Shown here in pieces: positions 8,815-18,026 of a stretch of 64,000 nt of DNA. Source of the DNA: Chloroflexota bacterium (lineage in GTDB: Bacteria; Chloroflexota; Anaerolineae; UBA2200); NCBI GenBank assembly GCA_030607875.1, contig JAUWJD010000006.1, positions 1 to 64,000 of the forward strand, read 5' to 3'. A program made the translations under genes and the position numbers. Under the pieces are notes generated by a model. That model did not search any database, was not told the origin of the DNA, and saw nothing but the letters and a program-made list of their open reading frames with translations. The stretch's first letter is position 1. Each line of letters starts with the position of its first letter.

Positions 8815-9807
8815 ATGAAGGTTATCATTCCCCTGGCTGGCTTTGGGACCAGACTACGTCCTCATACCTACACCAAGCCCAAACCGCTCGTCTCCGTTGC
8901 GGGCAAGCCGGTGCTCGGTCACATCCTCGACAAGCTCACCGAGCTGGAAATCGAGGAGATCATCTTCATCGTCGGCTACCTCGGGGACCAGATACGTGAC
9001 TATGTGGAGGCCACCTATGATTTTCCTTCTCGTTACATTGAGCAAGAGGAGCTAAAGGGCCAGGCACATGCTATCTATTTGGCCAAGGAGTATATGTCCG
9101 GGCCAGTGCTCATTATCTTTGTCGATACAATCTTTGAGACAGACATCAGTGTTCTCAGCCAAGAACCTTCCGATGGCGTCATATACGTCAAGCAAGTGCA
9201 AGACCCCCGGCGCTTTGGTGTCGTGGTTACCGAAAATGGCTTTATCACCCAATTGGTCGAAAAGCCTCCCACACCGGTGTCCAATCTAGCGGTGATTGGC
9301 CTCTACTACATCAAGAACTCCCAGATGCTGACAGAATGCATCGCCGAGCTGATTCAGAAGGACATCAAGACCAAGGGGGAATACTTCCTGGCGGATGCAC
9401 TTCAACTGATGGTCAACAGAGGAGCCAGGTTCGTAGCGCGCACAGTGGAGGTATGGGAGGATTGCGGCAAGCCCGAAACTGTGTTGCACACCAACCGCTA
9501 CCTGCTGGAGCACGGTGGTGCGCAAGAGATTGAAACGGAGAACTCGGTGCTGATCCCGCCGGTGTACATAGAGAAAACCGCCGTCATCACGGACTCGGTT
9601 GTCGGGCCCTACGTGAGCGTGGCCGGTGGGGCAACGATTATCCGATCCATTGTCCAGGATTCGATCATCAACGAGAATGCGCACATCGAGGACGCCAACC
9701 TCAGTCAATCCCTGATCGGCAAAGATGCCCTCGTGCGCGGTTCCTCGCAACGGCTGAACGTGGGCGATTCGTCCCAGGTGGACTTTGCAGGCCATGAACA
9801 CGAGTAA
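8815..9807 (+). CDS. Sugar-1-phosphate nucleotidyltransferase with left-handed beta-helix tail
   Basis: This enzyme would join a sugar 1-phosphate with an NTP to make a nucleotide sugar. The N-terminal Rossmann-type domain has the signature GFGTRLRPHTYTKPKPLV (residues 8-25). The magnesium-site Asp of the usual GD is seen here in FVDTIF near residue 104, and VEKP follows near 147. The last 100 residues contain hexapeptide-like turns (VIPPVYIEKTAVI, VGPYVSVAGGA). RmlA-like and UDP-glucose or mannose-1-phosphate enzymes share this layout, so the substrate is not decided. It sits inside the gat gene run with 3 bp to gatA and overlaps the next small gene by 14 bp. Confidence 0.85.
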   Translation: MKVIIPLAGFGTRLRPHTYTKPKPLVSVAGKPVLGHILDKLTELEIEEIIFIVGYLGDQIRDYVEATYDFPSRYIEQEELKGQAHAIYLAKEYMSGPVLIIFVDTIFETDISVLSQEPSDGVIYVKQVQDPRRFGVVVTENGFITQLVEKPPTPVSNLAVIGLYYIKNSQMLTECIAELIQKDIKTKGEYFLADALQLMVNRGARFVARTVEVWEDCGKPETVLHTNRYLLEHGGAQEIETENSVLIPPVYIEKTAVITDSVVGPYVSVAGGATIIRSIVQDSIINENAHIEDANLSQSLIGKDALVRGSSQRLNVGDSSQVDFAGHEHE

Positions 9808-10111
9808 TGACAGTGAATCGTCCGCAGCCCCGCCACCGCGCGGCCCAGACGTGGAATGTTATTCTGGTTATACCTATGCCCAGGAGCCGCGCGCTTTCCG
9901 CTTGGATAACAAACGACGAGCAGTGACCCAGGTGTGCAAGAGATGGCGTGAGCCAGCAGGGCCTCGTTTTGAGGTCCTGGCGGACGATGGTGCAACCTAC
10001 GTGCTGGCCTACGACGAGGTAGCCGACCAATGGCATGTATCTGCAAAAAGGGGCAACAACGCCAAACGCTCTGGGCGTGGAGGCTCTTGCGCAGGGTTCC
10101 GCGACATATGA
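9794..10111 (+). CDS. Small conserved-looking protein, function unknown
   Basis: A 105-residue protein starting at ATG 9794 (an in-frame ATG also lies at 9785) overlaps the end of the nucleotidyltransferase gene in another frame. The core YSGYTYAQEPRAF, then VTQVCKRWREP, then FEVLADDGATYVLAYDE looks like the small single-domain proteins in Chloroflexota that end with a WHV-type motif; I know no function for them. It ends 25 bp before the aminotransferase start. The composition is normal for a coding region, and translational coupling is plausible. Confidence 0.6.
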   Translation: MNTSNDSESSAAPPPRGPDVECYSGYTYAQEPRAFRLDNKRRAVTQVCKRWREPAGPRFEVLADDGATYVLAYDEVADQWHVSAKRGNNAKRSGRGGSCAGFRDI

Positions 10112-10136
10112 CTACTCTATGGAGGAGAAAAGTGCA

Positions 10137-11297
10137 ATGAGAAACGTGTTGGCAGAGAGCGTGATGTCAGTCCCACCTTCTGGAATTCGCAAGTTCTTTG
10201 ACATCTGTGCAACGATGCCCGACGTCATTTCCTTGGGCATCGGAGAGCCAGACTTTGTGACTCCTCCCGCCATACGCCGGGCAGGGATGGAGGCACTGGA
10301 GCGAGGAGAAACGCATTACACATCCAATTCAGGGTTGCTAGAGCTCCGCGAGGCGCTCAGCGAGCATCTAGAGCGCCTGTACCAGATCCAGTACAATCCC
10401 GTGACTGAGATCCTGGTTACGGTTGGTGTGTCAGAGGCGCTTCACCTAGCTCTTATGGCCATCCTGAATCCTGGAGATGAAGTGATCGTACCGACACCCT
10501 GTTTCGTGTCCTATGCTCCTGGCGTCGTCCTTGCAGGCGGCCAGCCAGTCATACTTAGCACCACTGCGGAGAAGGGCTTCCAGGTGTCAGCGTCAGACGT
10601 TGAGAAGCTGCTGACAAACAACACGAAAGCTCTTCTCTTGGGATATCCTAACAATCCCACGGGCGCAGTGATGAGCCGCGAGAAGCTATTGGAAATCGCC
10701 AAGCTTGCTGAAGAACATGATCTGCTCGTCATCTCTGACGAGATCTACGATCGGTTGGTGTATGGCGTGGAGCACACGTGCTTCGCTTCATTGCCGGGCA
10801 TGAAGGAGCGCACTGTATTGCTCCAAGGTTTCTCTAAAGCGTATGCTATGACCGGATGGCGATTGGGTTATGCTGCTGCTCCGGCGGAAATACTGGCGGG
10901 GATGCGCAAGATTCACCAGTACATCATCATGTCTGCCCCTACAACAGCGCAGTTTGCTGGGCTGGAAGCTCTGCGAAGCGGTGAGGCCGATGTCCAACGC
11001 ATGGCGGCAGAATATGATCGGCGTCGGCGCGTGGTGGTCCCCGGTCTGAACAAACTTGGACTGACCTGCCCCGAACCCAAGGGGGCGTTCTATGCGTTCC
11101 CCTCTATTCGAGTCACGGGCATGACCTCAGACGAGTTCGCTGAGTCGCTGCTGGGCGAGGAACAGGTGGCGGTGATACCAGGTACTGCTTTTGGGGCATG
11201 TGGGGAAGGCCACGTTCGTATCTCTTACGCGACTTCACTGGAAAAAATCGAGCAGGCTTTGGAGCGAATGCATCATTTCATGCAGCGACATGGATAG
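10137..11297 (+). CDS. PLP-dependent aminotransferase, class I/II
   Basis: The 386-residue enzyme would transfer an amino group between an amino acid and a 2-oxoacid. It has the class I hallmarks: LGIGEPDF near the N-terminus, LLGYPNNPTGAV with the substrate/PLP-binding Asn, ISDEIYDRLVY with the PLP-pyridine Asp, and GFSKAYAMTGWRLGY with the Schiff-base Lys. Aspartate, aromatic and alanine aminotransferases share these, so specificity is open. The ATG at 10137 is chosen because ggaggag lies about 11 nt upstream, although the frame opens at 10035 inside the previous small gene. It lies 36 bp before gatB. Confidence 0.9.
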   Translation: MRNVLAESVMSVPPSGIRKFFDICATMPDVISLGIGEPDFVTPPAIRRAGMEALERGETHYTSNSGLLELREALSEHLERLYQIQYNPVTEILVTVGVSEALHLALMAILNPGDEVIVPTPCFVSYAPGVVLAGGQPVILSTTAEKGFQVSASDVEKLLTNNTKALLLGYPNNPTGAVMSREKLLEIAKLAEEHDLLVISDEIYDRLVYGVEHTCFASLPGMKERTVLLQGFSKAYAMTGWRLGYAAAPAEILAGMRKIHQYIIMSAPTTAQFAGLEALRSGEADVQRMAAEYDRRRRVVVPGLNKLGLTCPEPKGAFYAFPSIRVTGMTSDEFAESLLGEEQVAVIPGTAFGACGEGHVRISYATSLEKIEQALERMHHFMQRHG

Positions 11298-11333
11298 ATC
11301 GCGCAGGCGAGGACTCGGAACGAAGGACTGCTG

Positions 11334-12830
11334 ATGAAGTACGAGCCGACCATTGGCATCGAGACACACGCCCAATTGCTCACCGCGTCGAAGATGTTCT
11401 GCAAATGCAGAGTCCCGCCATCTTCCGGGCGGGGCAGAGTCCCACTATCTCATCGGCGAGACAGTATGGACAACACGCCGGCGCCTCCCAACAGCCTGGT
11501 TTGTCCCGTCTGTCTGGGCATGCCGGGGTCGCTACCGGTGATCAATCGACGGGCGGTTGAGTACGTCATCATGACCGGCCTGGCCTTGAACTGCCAGATT
11601 GCCGAGTTCTCCAAGTTTGATCGCAAAAACTACCACTACCCTGACCTGGTCAAGGGCTACCAGATCTCACAGTTCCACTTGCCGCTCTGTCATGATGGCT
11701 GGATAGAGATCCAGGCCAACGGCCGGGCCAAGCGCATCGGCATCCACGACGTGCACCTTGAGGAAGACACAGGGAAACTCGTTCACGTCCAAGGGCACAG
11801 CCTCATTGATTTCAACCGCTCTGGGATACCCCTGATGGAAATCGTGACTGCGCCTGATTTCGCCTCCCTAGAAGAGGCGCGGGCGTACGTTTTCGAACTG
11901 CGAAGGATGTTGCGCTATCTTGGCGTCAACTCAGGAAACATGGAAGAGGGCGCCATGCGCTTTGAAGCCAACATCTCCCTGCATCCTGTGGGCACCACTA
12001 CCTTGGGCACGCGGGTTGAGGTCAAGAACCTGAACAGCTTCAAAGCGATGCTGCGCGCACTGGAATACGAAATCCAGCGCCAGGATCAAGTGCTGGCTGA
12101 CGGTGGAACCATCCGCCGTGAGACCAGAGGCTGGGATGAAGCACGGGGCACCACTTACGTGCAGCGCGGCAAAGAACAGGCTGATGACTACAGATATTTC
12201 CCCGAACCAGACTTGCCACCTTTGGAGATCAAGCGAGAGTGGGTGGAACAGATTCGCTCCCGAATGCCAGAATTGCCTCACGAACGCCGCAGTCGCTTCA
12301 CGTCAGAGTATCAACTGCCCAGCTACGACACTGGCCTGCTAACGGAAGACCGCTCCGTAGCTGACTTTTTCGAACAAGCGGTGGCCGCAGCACGGCCGAA
12401 GGGTATTGGACCCAAAGTTGTCGCCAACTGGATCACCGGCGAGTTGTTCCATCTGCTTCACGCCGCAAACCTGGAGATCACTGCCAGCCAAGCATCTCCC
12501 GAGCAGCTCGTGGAACTGCTTGTTCTGCTCAAGGGGAACGTGATCAACATCACCACCGCCAAGCACGTTCTGAAGGTCATGGTTGACACCGGTGGAACTG
12601 CGAAGGACATCGTAACAGAGGAGGGGCTGGCTCAGGTTGCCGACCGAAGCGAGTTGTCGTCCATCGTGGACGAGGTCATCTCTGCAAATCCAGACGCAGT
12701 AGCCCAGTACAAGGGTGGCAAGGAGACGGTGCTGCGCTTTCTCGTAGGCCAGGTCATGAAAGCAACGAGAGGCAAGGCGGATCCCAATCTGGCCGCTGAC
12801 CTCCTGAAGGAGAAGCTGTGCGGCGACTAG
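11334..12830 (+). CDS. gatB: Aspartyl/glutamyl-tRNA amidotransferase subunit B with an in-frame repeat insertion
   Basis: GatB is the kinase/transamidase subunit that activates the misacylated tRNA and accepts ammonia from GatA. The 498-residue product has the GatB cradle domain ([15 protein letters not shown]), the [14 protein letters not shown] motif and the C-terminal YqeY-like tail. The zinc-type cysteines are Cys23/Cys25 and Cys57/Cys60. Between these pairs, residues 26-43 ([18 protein letters not shown]) have no counterpart in the usual short loop of about a dozen residues. The stretch is encoded by two tandem copies of the 27-bp hairpin unit. The rest of the protein is intact, so the gene is probably functional despite the insertion. 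Confidence 0.95.
   Translation: MKYEPTIGIETHAQLLTASKMFCKCRVPPSSGRGRVPLSHRRDSMDNTPAPPNSLVCPVCLGMPGSLPVINRRAVEYVIMTGLALNCQIAEFSKFDRKNYHYPDLVKGYQISQFHLPLCHDGWIEIQANGRAKRIGIHDVHLEEDTGKLVHVQGHSLIDFNRSGIPLMEIVTAPDFASLEEARAYVFELRRMLRYLGVNSGNMEEGAMRFEANISLHPVGTTTLGTRVEVKNLNSFKAMLRALEYEIQRQDQVLADGGTIRRETRGWDEARGTTYVQRGKEQADDYRYFPEPDLPPLEIKREWVEQIRSRMPELPHERRSRFTSEYQLPSYDTGLLTEDRSVADFFEQAVAAARPKGIGPKVVANWITGELFHLLHAANLEITASQASPEQLVELLVLLKGNVINITTAKHVLKVMVDTGGTAKDIVTEEGLAQVADRSELSSIVDEVISANPDAVAQYKGGKETVLRFLVGQVMKATRGKADPNLAADLLKEKLCGD
11407..11460 (+). repeat. Two tandem 27-bp hairpin units inside gatB
   Basis: Unit 1 (11407-11433) begins GCAGAGTCCC and folds as stem CCCGCC, loop ATCTTCCG, stem GGCGGG. 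Unit 2 (11434-11460) begins GCAGAGTCCC too, with CCCACT, loop ATCTCATC and GGCGAG, so its stem is degraded. The spacing is exactly 27 nt, as in the array at 1-116, and the frame is kept. Confidence 0.9.
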
Positions 12831-12835
12831 TCAGC

Positions 12836-12865
12836 TTTGGCCAGGAGGTCAGATCGCGGTATAAT
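12836..12865 (+). promoter_or_regulatory. Possible promoter of the glutamate dehydrogenase gene
   Basis: TTTGGC and a perfect TATAAT are separated by 18 bp, just after gatB. With the ATG at 13013 the leader would be about 140 nt. Confidence 0.5.
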
Positions 12866-13012
12866 TGATCTGCCGTGCCAGGGGCCATGGAGTGGTTCGA
12901 TCCAATCATCTCACAAGGGGCTGAGGTATTCAGGGTTCGGCGTGAAATGAGAACACCTGGTCACAAACTGCTCATGTCAGTCAAAAACATTCAAAGGAGA
13001 ATAGCAAATAGC

Positions 13013-14263
13013 ATGAACAAAGAACTGAATCCATTTGAGATTGCCCAACGCCAGCTCGACACTGCAGCCGAGGTCCTCAAGTTGGACCCCGCGATGCACG
13101 CCTTTCTACGCCAGCCATTGCGCGAACTGCACGTTACCCTGCCTGTAAAGATGGATGACGGCACAGTGAAAGTATTCCAAGGCTTTCGCGTGCAGTACAA
13201 CGATGCCCGCGGGCCCTGCAAGGGCGGCATCCGCTTCCATCCCCAGGAGACTGTGGACACGGTGCGGGCACTGGCGGCCTGGATGACCTGGAAGTGCGCG
13301 ATCATGGATCTCCCACTGGGTGGTGCCAAGGGTGGAGTCATCTGCAATCCCAAAGAGATGTCCCGAAGCGAATTGGAGCGCCTGAGCCGGGCCTACATCC
13401 GGCAGGTTGGCCGCATTCTCGGCCCTCACACGGATGTGCCTGCTCCAGACGTGTACACAGACGCGCAGATCATGGCCTGGATGATGGACGAGTTCAGCGT
13501 CATGCGTGGACACAATGTGCCGGGCATGATCACCGGCAAGCCTCTCTGCCTTGGCGGTTCCTGTGGGCGCAGTGATGCCACCGCTCGCGGCGGCATGTAC
13601 GCGGTGCGTGAAACAGCCAAGGTGCTGGGCATCGACCTCAAGGGCAAGACAGCGGCCATCCAGGGCTACGGCAACGCTGGTATGTTCGCCCACCAGTTGG
13701 GACAGGAACTGCTGGGGCTCAAGGTGGTAGCAGTCAGCGACTCCAAAGGCGGCATCTACAACGAGCAAGGGCGCGACCCGGATGCTGTGGCAGCGCACAA
13801 GGGGAAGACTGGCTCCGTGGTGAGTTTTCCTGGAGCCAAGAACATCACCAATGCAGACCTTCTCACCCTTGACGTCACGGTGCTGTTCCCTGCTGCTCTG
13901 GAGAACCAGATCACCGCGCACAACGCTGCCGATGTCAAAGCCACGATCCAGGCAGAGTTGGCCAATGGCCCAACAACGCCCGAAGCTGACGAAATCCTGT
14001 ACAAGAACGGCGTCTTTGTGATACCGGACTTTCTGTGCAACGGCGGTGGCGTCACCGTGTCCTACTTCGAGCAAGTGCAGAATGCCTACAACTACTACTG
14101 GCCTATCGAAGAGGTCTACCAGAAGCTGGATGAGAAGATGACAACGGCTTTCCACAGCATGCACGAGATCGCCCAGGCATATAAGGTGAAGAACCGAGTG
14201 GCCGCCTACCTGGTAGCAGTGAGCCGCGTGGCAGAAGCCGTCAGGATGCGCGGCTGGGTGTAG
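13013..14263 (+). CDS. gdhA: Glutamate dehydrogenase (Glu/Leu/Phe/Val dehydrogenase family)
   Basis: The enzyme converts glutamate and NAD(P)+ reversibly to 2-oxoglutarate and ammonia. The 416-residue product has [18 protein letters not shown] and the substrate/catalytic PLGGAKGG with its essential Lys, the [10 protein letters not shown] segment, and a C-terminal Rossmann domain (IQGYGNAG). Length is typical of hexameric bacterial GDH. The frame opens at 12875, but [12 protein letters not shown] at 13013 with aaaggag upstream matches family N-termini. Its position after gatB puts it among nitrogen and amino-acid genes. NAD versus NADP use cannot be decided from sequence by eye. Confidence 0.93.
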   Translation: MNKELNPFEIAQRQLDTAAEVLKLDPAMHAFLRQPLRELHVTLPVKMDDGTVKVFQGFRVQYNDARGPCKGGIRFHPQETVDTVRALAAWMTWKCAIMDLPLGGAKGGVICNPKEMSRSELERLSRAYIRQVGRILGPHTDVPAPDVYTDAQIMAWMMDEFSVMRGHNVPGMITGKPLCLGGSCGRSDATARGGMYAVRETAKVLGIDLKGKTAAIQGYGNAGMFAHQLGQELLGLKVVAVSDSKGGIYNEQGRDPDAVAAHKGKTGSVVSFPGAKNITNADLLTLDVTVLFPAALENQITAHNAADVKATIQAELANGPTTPEADEILYKNGVFVIPDFLCNGGGVTVSYFEQVQNAYNYYWPIEEVYQKLDEKMTTAFHSMHEIAQAYKVKNRVAAYLVAVSRVAEAVRMRGWV

Positions 14264-14312
14264 ACGTGGCACCCCTCGGGTGACACGCTCTCCCAACCTT
14301 CATTTCTCTGGG

Positions 14313-14355
14313 AAAGGGTGGAGATCCTCACGCAGGATGAGGCTCCACCCTTTTT
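14313..14355 (+). terminator. Rho-independent terminator after glutamate dehydrogenase
   Basis: GGGTGGAG pairs with CTCCACCC across an 18-nt loop, and TTTTT follows directly. It lies between the stop at 14263 and the next start at 14368. Confidence 0.8.
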
Positions 14356-14367
14356 GGAGCCGAATAC

Positions 14368-15597
14368 ATGGGTGAACGGCTGATCGTACAACTAGAGGAT
14401 ATGGCACACGGTGGTGACGCCGTCGGACGGCACGAGGGAAAGGTCATCTTCATACCCTACGGCATCGCGGGTGAATCGGTACGGGTAGAGATCACGCGGG
14501 ACAGGGAGCGCTTTGCGCACGCCCGGTTGTTGGAGGTGCTGGCGGCATCTCAGCAACGCATCCAACCTCCCTGCCGCTACTTTGGCACGTGCGGCGGATG
14601 CCAGTGGCAGCACATCCAATATGGGAGCCAGTTGGAATACAAGCAAGGCATCGTCCGCACACAATTGCAGCGCATAGCGGGCCTGTCGGATATCGTTGTA
14701 CGTCCGACGCTGGGCATGGCAGACCCGTGGCATTACCGCAACTACATGCGGTTCAGTGCTAGTCGTGATGGCAGGCTGGGTCTGATGGCTGCTGGCAGCC
14801 ACCAGGTCGTGCCCATCGACCATTGCCTGCTGATGCATCCGTTGCTCGAAGAGATGTTCGACTCCCTGGACATCGAGCTGTCCGGCTTGCAGCGACTCTG
14901 GCTGCGTGCTGGTGTCAACACAGGCGAGCAGATGATCATCTTTGAGACGGAAGACGATCAGCCACCCGAGGTAGAAGTCGACCTGCCTCTGTCCTGTGCG
15001 CTGTTGCTGTCCGATGGCACCTCGGCTACCCTGGTGGGCAGCCCTTACATCTACGAGCGCATAGCAAACCGCAGGTATCGTATCTCAGCGCCCAGCTTCT
15101 TCCAGGTGAACACTCAGCAGGCGGAGACGCTGGTATCGCTGGTGGCCACCTACCTGAGGCCAGGGCCAGAAAACACTATCCTTGACCTCTACTGTGGTGT
15201 GGGTACGCTTTCCTTGAGCCTGGCAGCGAGAGTCAATCAAGTCATTGGCATTGAAAGCAACGCTGCAGCCATTGCCGATGCCGAGGCCAACGCAATCGGC
15301 GTGGAAAACGTGGTCTTTGCCCATGGCCCTGTCGAGGACGTCGTACCAACGCTGGATGTTGCAGCTCCAATTGTGGTGATGGATCCACCCCGAACTGGCC
15401 TGCATCAGAGAGCCCTGTCTGCTGTGGTCGACCTAGCTCCAGTGCGCATTGTCTACGTCTCATGTGACCCAGCCACCCTGGCTCGAGATGTGAAGAGGCT
15501 AGTCGCGTCAGGATATCAGTTGCGCGAGGTGCAGCCCATCGACATGTTCCCCCAAACCTACCACATTGAGTGCGTGGCGGTACTGGATCATCTGTAG
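14368..15597 (+). CDS. rlmD: 23S rRNA (uracil-C5)-methyltransferase, RlmD/TrmA family
   Basis: This SAM-dependent enzyme methylates C5 of a uridine in rRNA (or tRNA). The 409-residue product has an N-terminal TRAM domain (residues 1-60, VQLEDMAHGGDAVGR). A [4Fe-4S] cysteine set follows at Cys69, Cys75 and Cys78 (CRYFGTCGGC) with a fourth Cys near 152. The SAM motif DLYCGVGTLSL and DPPRTGL come next, and the catalytic Cys366 sits in SCDPATLARD. This layout is that of RlmD/RlmCD-type enzymes; the exact uridine target is not decided. It begins right after the GDH terminator. Confidence 0.9.
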   Translation: MGERLIVQLEDMAHGGDAVGRHEGKVIFIPYGIAGESVRVEITRDRERFAHARLLEVLAASQQRIQPPCRYFGTCGGCQWQHIQYGSQLEYKQGIVRTQLQRIAGLSDIVVRPTLGMADPWHYRNYMRFSASRDGRLGLMAAGSHQVVPIDHCLLMHPLLEEMFDSLDIELSGLQRLWLRAGVNTGEQMIIFETEDDQPPEVEVDLPLSCALLLSDGTSATLVGSPYIYERIANRRYRISAPSFFQVNTQQAETLVSLVATYLRPGPENTILDLYCGVGTLSLSLAARVNQVIGIESNAAAIADAEANAIGVENVVFAHGPVEDVVPTLDVAAPIVVMDPPRTGLHQRALSAVVDLAPVRIVYVSCDPATLARDVKRLVASGYQLREVQPIDMFPQTYHIECVAVLDHL

Positions 15598-15649
15598 GCC
15601 AGCGCCAGCCAGGGTTATAAGTAACGGCAGCTCCGGTGCCTGTCTCCAC

Positions 15650-15874
15650 CTAGCCCCGAAGAGCGCGAACCTCCGCCATGAATTCCCTTACCCGCGCGAC
15701 GTCCACGGGATTCCATCTGTGCCAGGTGTCGCGCTTGACGTACTGCTCGGGCTGCCCGGTCACGGTCTTCGGCCGCAGCGCATAGGTGACGCCCGTTCCG
15801 CGCTTGCACCCATCAGGTATCTGCGGGTCTTTGCATGTGGCGGCCTGCTGAGCATCATCCAAGGCTTTTGCCAA
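15650..15874 (-). other. Possible small gene or remnant, unrecognised
   Basis: In the 590-bp gap after the methyltransferase gene, an open frame of 74 codons on the minus strand (TTG start, no good ribosome-binding site) ends with QYVKRDTWHRWNPVDVARVREFMAEV. This looks like real protein sequence (amphipathic, Trp/Arg-rich), perhaps the C-terminal end of a decayed gene. I do not recognise a family. The rest of the gap holds a promoter (15868-15895) and otherwise nothing clear. Confidence 0.3.
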
Positions 15875-15895
15875 CCAGGCGTTCTATAGTACAAT
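15868..15895 (+). promoter_or_regulatory. Possible promoter of the YVTN-propeller gene
   Basis: TTGCCA and TACAAT are separated by 16 bp, on the plus strand about 290 bp before the GTG start of the secreted propeller gene. Confidence 0.4.
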
Positions 15896-16185
15896 TGATT
15901 ATCCGGCTTGCCGTTGGTCCTTTTGTGTCCCTGTGAAGGAGGGCGCAATGTACTCCACAAATACGAGTCGAGCCTCCCCTGGGCCTGCAAGGCAGCATCT
16001 CCTCCCGCCCGTGCTCTGTTCTGGAGTTTCTGCTCTCCCCTGGCCTACTGTCCTCTGTCGCGCTCCTCCCCGGTGCACCCTGCCAACCTTTTTCAGGGTC
16101 AAATGCCCTCGGCTGAAGTTAGTTTCTCTTGTTCCCTTTTACAAATTCGGACGAACAAAACATCACAAGCAATGAAAGGAGATCC

Positions 16186-17649
16186 GTGAGTCGAAAAAGA
16201 GCAATTCTGGTAGCTGTGTTTGTGCTGGCCGCGCTGGCGATTGTAGCCGGCGTCAGTGCCAAACCTATGGCTGCCCCCCCTCCCATGGTGTTTCACCTCA
16301 CCTACCAGGGAAGGCTGGCGGACGCAGCCGGCAATCCCGTTGCCAATCAGACTGTGGACATGACATTTCGTATCTACGAACAGCCAACAGGTGGCACAGC
16401 AGTTTGGACGCAAGACCGCGCCATCCCTACGGATGCGAACGGGCTGTTCACTACCATCCTGAGCATCAATCCGCCGCTGAAAGAGGGTGGAGTCGAAGCG
16501 ATCAATAACCTGTGGCTGGGAGTTCAAGCGGGCAGCGATCCAGAGATGGAGCCCCGGCAGCGCCTCACGGGCGCTCCCTATGCGTTCACCCTGGTACCAG
16601 GCGCAGGCATCACTGGAACGGTGAGCCATATGGAACCGCCTACCGCTATGCTGTTCATCAGCAACATGGGCACAGGCACTGGCCTGATCGCCCGCAGTGA
16701 GAAGGGCGTCGGCGCGGCGTTCACCAGTGCCGAGAACCACGCTTTGGTGATGGGGGGATCTGTATTGAAGGAAAGCCCCAACCTCAGGCAAATCGCCCTG
16801 CACCGCTGGTACGAGGTCAATGAGGCCGCTATCCGCTACACTGTGGGTGAGGATCCCAAGGGCATTCTGTTCGATGGTATGAGCGTCTGGGTCACCGAAA
16901 GCGTCAGCAACACGGTGAGTCGCTGGCGTGTGGCCGATGGCGCTCTCATTGGCAGATACCCAGTAGGCCACTATCCCATCGGCATGGCTTTCGACGGCGC
17001 GCGGCTGTGGGTTGCCTGTCGCAACGACAATGCTGTTCGCGTGCTGCGCATGACCGATGGAACGCTGCTGCGCACCATTGCAGTAGGCACCCAACCCAAC
17101 GGCGTGTCCTTCGATGGCCGCCATATGTGGGTGACGAACGATGGCAACAACACCGTGACCAAGATCCGGGCGGACACCTACGCAGTCGTAGGCGTCTATC
17201 CCGTTGGCAACAACCCGCGGATCGCGGCCTTTGACGGCAGAAGCATCTGGGTCACCAACTTTGGCGACGGCACCGTAACGTTGCTGAACCCAACGAATGG
17301 TTCGCAAATCGCGACCTACGCGGTTGGCAGCAACCCGGTGGGCATCGCCTATGATGGCGCCTGCATGTGGGTGGCCAACTCTGGCTCCCACAACGTTACC
17401 AGGCTGCGCGCCAGCGATGGCGCGGTGCTGGGGACCTATTCTGTCGGGATGGGGCCACGTGGTCTGGCCTTTGACGGCGGGCACATCTGGGTCACGAACT
17501 TTGAAGAAGACACAGTGACCAAGTTGCGCGCCCGCGACGGCTCGCTGGTGGGCACGTACCCAGTGGGAGACGGACCGCGCGGCATTGCCTTTGATGGCTG
17601 CAATATGTGGGTGGTGAACGGCAACGAAGCCAGCCTCGTTGAAATGTAG
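16186..17649 (+). CDS. Secreted YVTN-type beta-propeller protein
   Basis: The start is GTG 16186, preceded by aaaggag at the right distance; an in-frame ATG at 16129 has none. The 487-residue product has a signal peptide (KRAILVAVFVLAALAIVAG, cleavage after VSA). Next is a domain of about 120 residues (FHLTYQGRLADAAGNPV) that is common at the N-terminus of bacterial surface proteins. Eight or so propeller blades of about 42 residues follow, with the signature GNNPxGIAFDGxxxWVTNxxxxTVTKLR. Such YVTN propellers are extracellular binding or structural modules with no known catalysis. It is followed after 10 bp by another secreted protein gene, so the two are probably cotranscribed. Confidence 0.85.
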   Translation: MSRKRAILVAVFVLAALAIVAGVSAKPMAAPPPMVFHLTYQGRLADAAGNPVANQTVDMTFRIYEQPTGGTAVWTQDRAIPTDANGLFTTILSINPPLKEGGVEAINNLWLGVQAGSDPEMEPRQRLTGAPYAFTLVPGAGITGTVSHMEPPTAMLFISNMGTGTGLIARSEKGVGAAFTSAENHALVMGGSVLKESPNLRQIALHRWYEVNEAAIRYTVGEDPKGILFDGMSVWVTESVSNTVSRWRVADGALIGRYPVGHYPIGMAFDGARLWVACRNDNAVRVLRMTDGTLLRTIAVGTQPNGVSFDGRHMWVTNDGNNTVTKIRADTYAVVGVYPVGNNPRIAAFDGRSIWVTNFGDGTVTLLNPTNGSQIATYAVGSNPVGIAYDGACMWVANSGSHNVTRLRASDGAVLGTYSVGMGPRGLAFDGGHIWVTNFEEDTVTKLRARDGSLVGTYPVGDGPRGIAFDGCNMWVVNGNEASLVEM

Positions 17650-17659
17650 GAGGGGTGCG

Positions 17660-17956
17660 ATGAAAACACACAAGTCACTCCTGCTGGCGATTCTGGCGAC
17701 CATGCTACTGCTGGTCGCCGTGACCACCGCTGGAGCCGAAGGAAGTATGCGCATCACCTGGTACGTGATTAGCAGTGGCGGAGAGCACATGACTTCGCCA
17801 AACTATACATTGGATGCCACAATGGGTCAGGCAGCACCCGGCCTCTCGCACAGCACCAACTTCCGGCTGGGCAGCGGCTTCTGGTACGTGATGGGCGTAC
17901 CCGAGGTAACCGAGATACGCATATACCTGCCCATAGTGCTGAAGAGCTATCCATAG
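17660..17956 (+). CDS. Small secreted protein ending in a YLPIVLK motif
   Basis: The 98-residue product starts at ATG 17660 after ggagggg. A signal peptide (LLLAILATMLLLVAVTTAGA) is followed by RITWYVISSGG, then NYTLDATMGQAAPG and FRLGSGFWYV. This repeat-like unit recurs in Chloroflexota surface proteins. The C-terminus is EIRIYLPIVLKSYP. The motif YLPIVLK also occurs in the next protein and, as YLPIVAR, in the GH2 protein at 42887. Its function is unknown. It could mark attachment or sorting, which is speculative. A strong hairpin at 17961-17997 ends the unit. Confidence 0.75.
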   Translation: MKTHKSLLLAILATMLLLVAVTTAGAEGSMRITWYVISSGGEHMTSPNYTLDATMGQAAPGLSHSTNFRLGSGFWYVMGVPEVTEIRIYLPIVLKSYP

Positions 17957-17960
17957 GGAA

Positions 17961-17997
17961 AACGCCTCGCTGAACGAGTACTGTTCAGCGAGGCGTT
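17961..17997 (+). terminator. Strong hairpin, probable terminator
   Basis: A 15-bp stem (AACGCCTCGCTGAAC with its complement) and a 7-nt loop lie 4 bp after the stop codon at 17956. No T-run follows, so it may also protect the 3' end rather than terminate. Confidence 0.65.
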
Positions 17998-18026
17998 GCT
18001 CGAAGACGCGGAATCTTCCTTCTGGG

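Noticed and set aside
12880-12905. GGTTCGATCC considered as a tRNA T-arm
   Set aside because: No matching stem on either side and no acceptor or anticodon arm could be folded around it.
12875-13012. N-terminal extension of glutamate dehydrogenase from ATG 12875
   Set aside because: It would start only 10 bp after the -10 box, has no ribosome-binding site, and the residues are unlike the family; ATG 13013 is better.
13106-14296. A 396-codon open frame on the minus strand
   Set aside because: It is antisense to glutamate dehydrogenase, which has all family motifs.
16099-17790. A 563-codon open frame on the minus strand
   Set aside because: It is the mirror of the repetitive YVTN propeller gene; repeats in one frame keep the opposite frame open.
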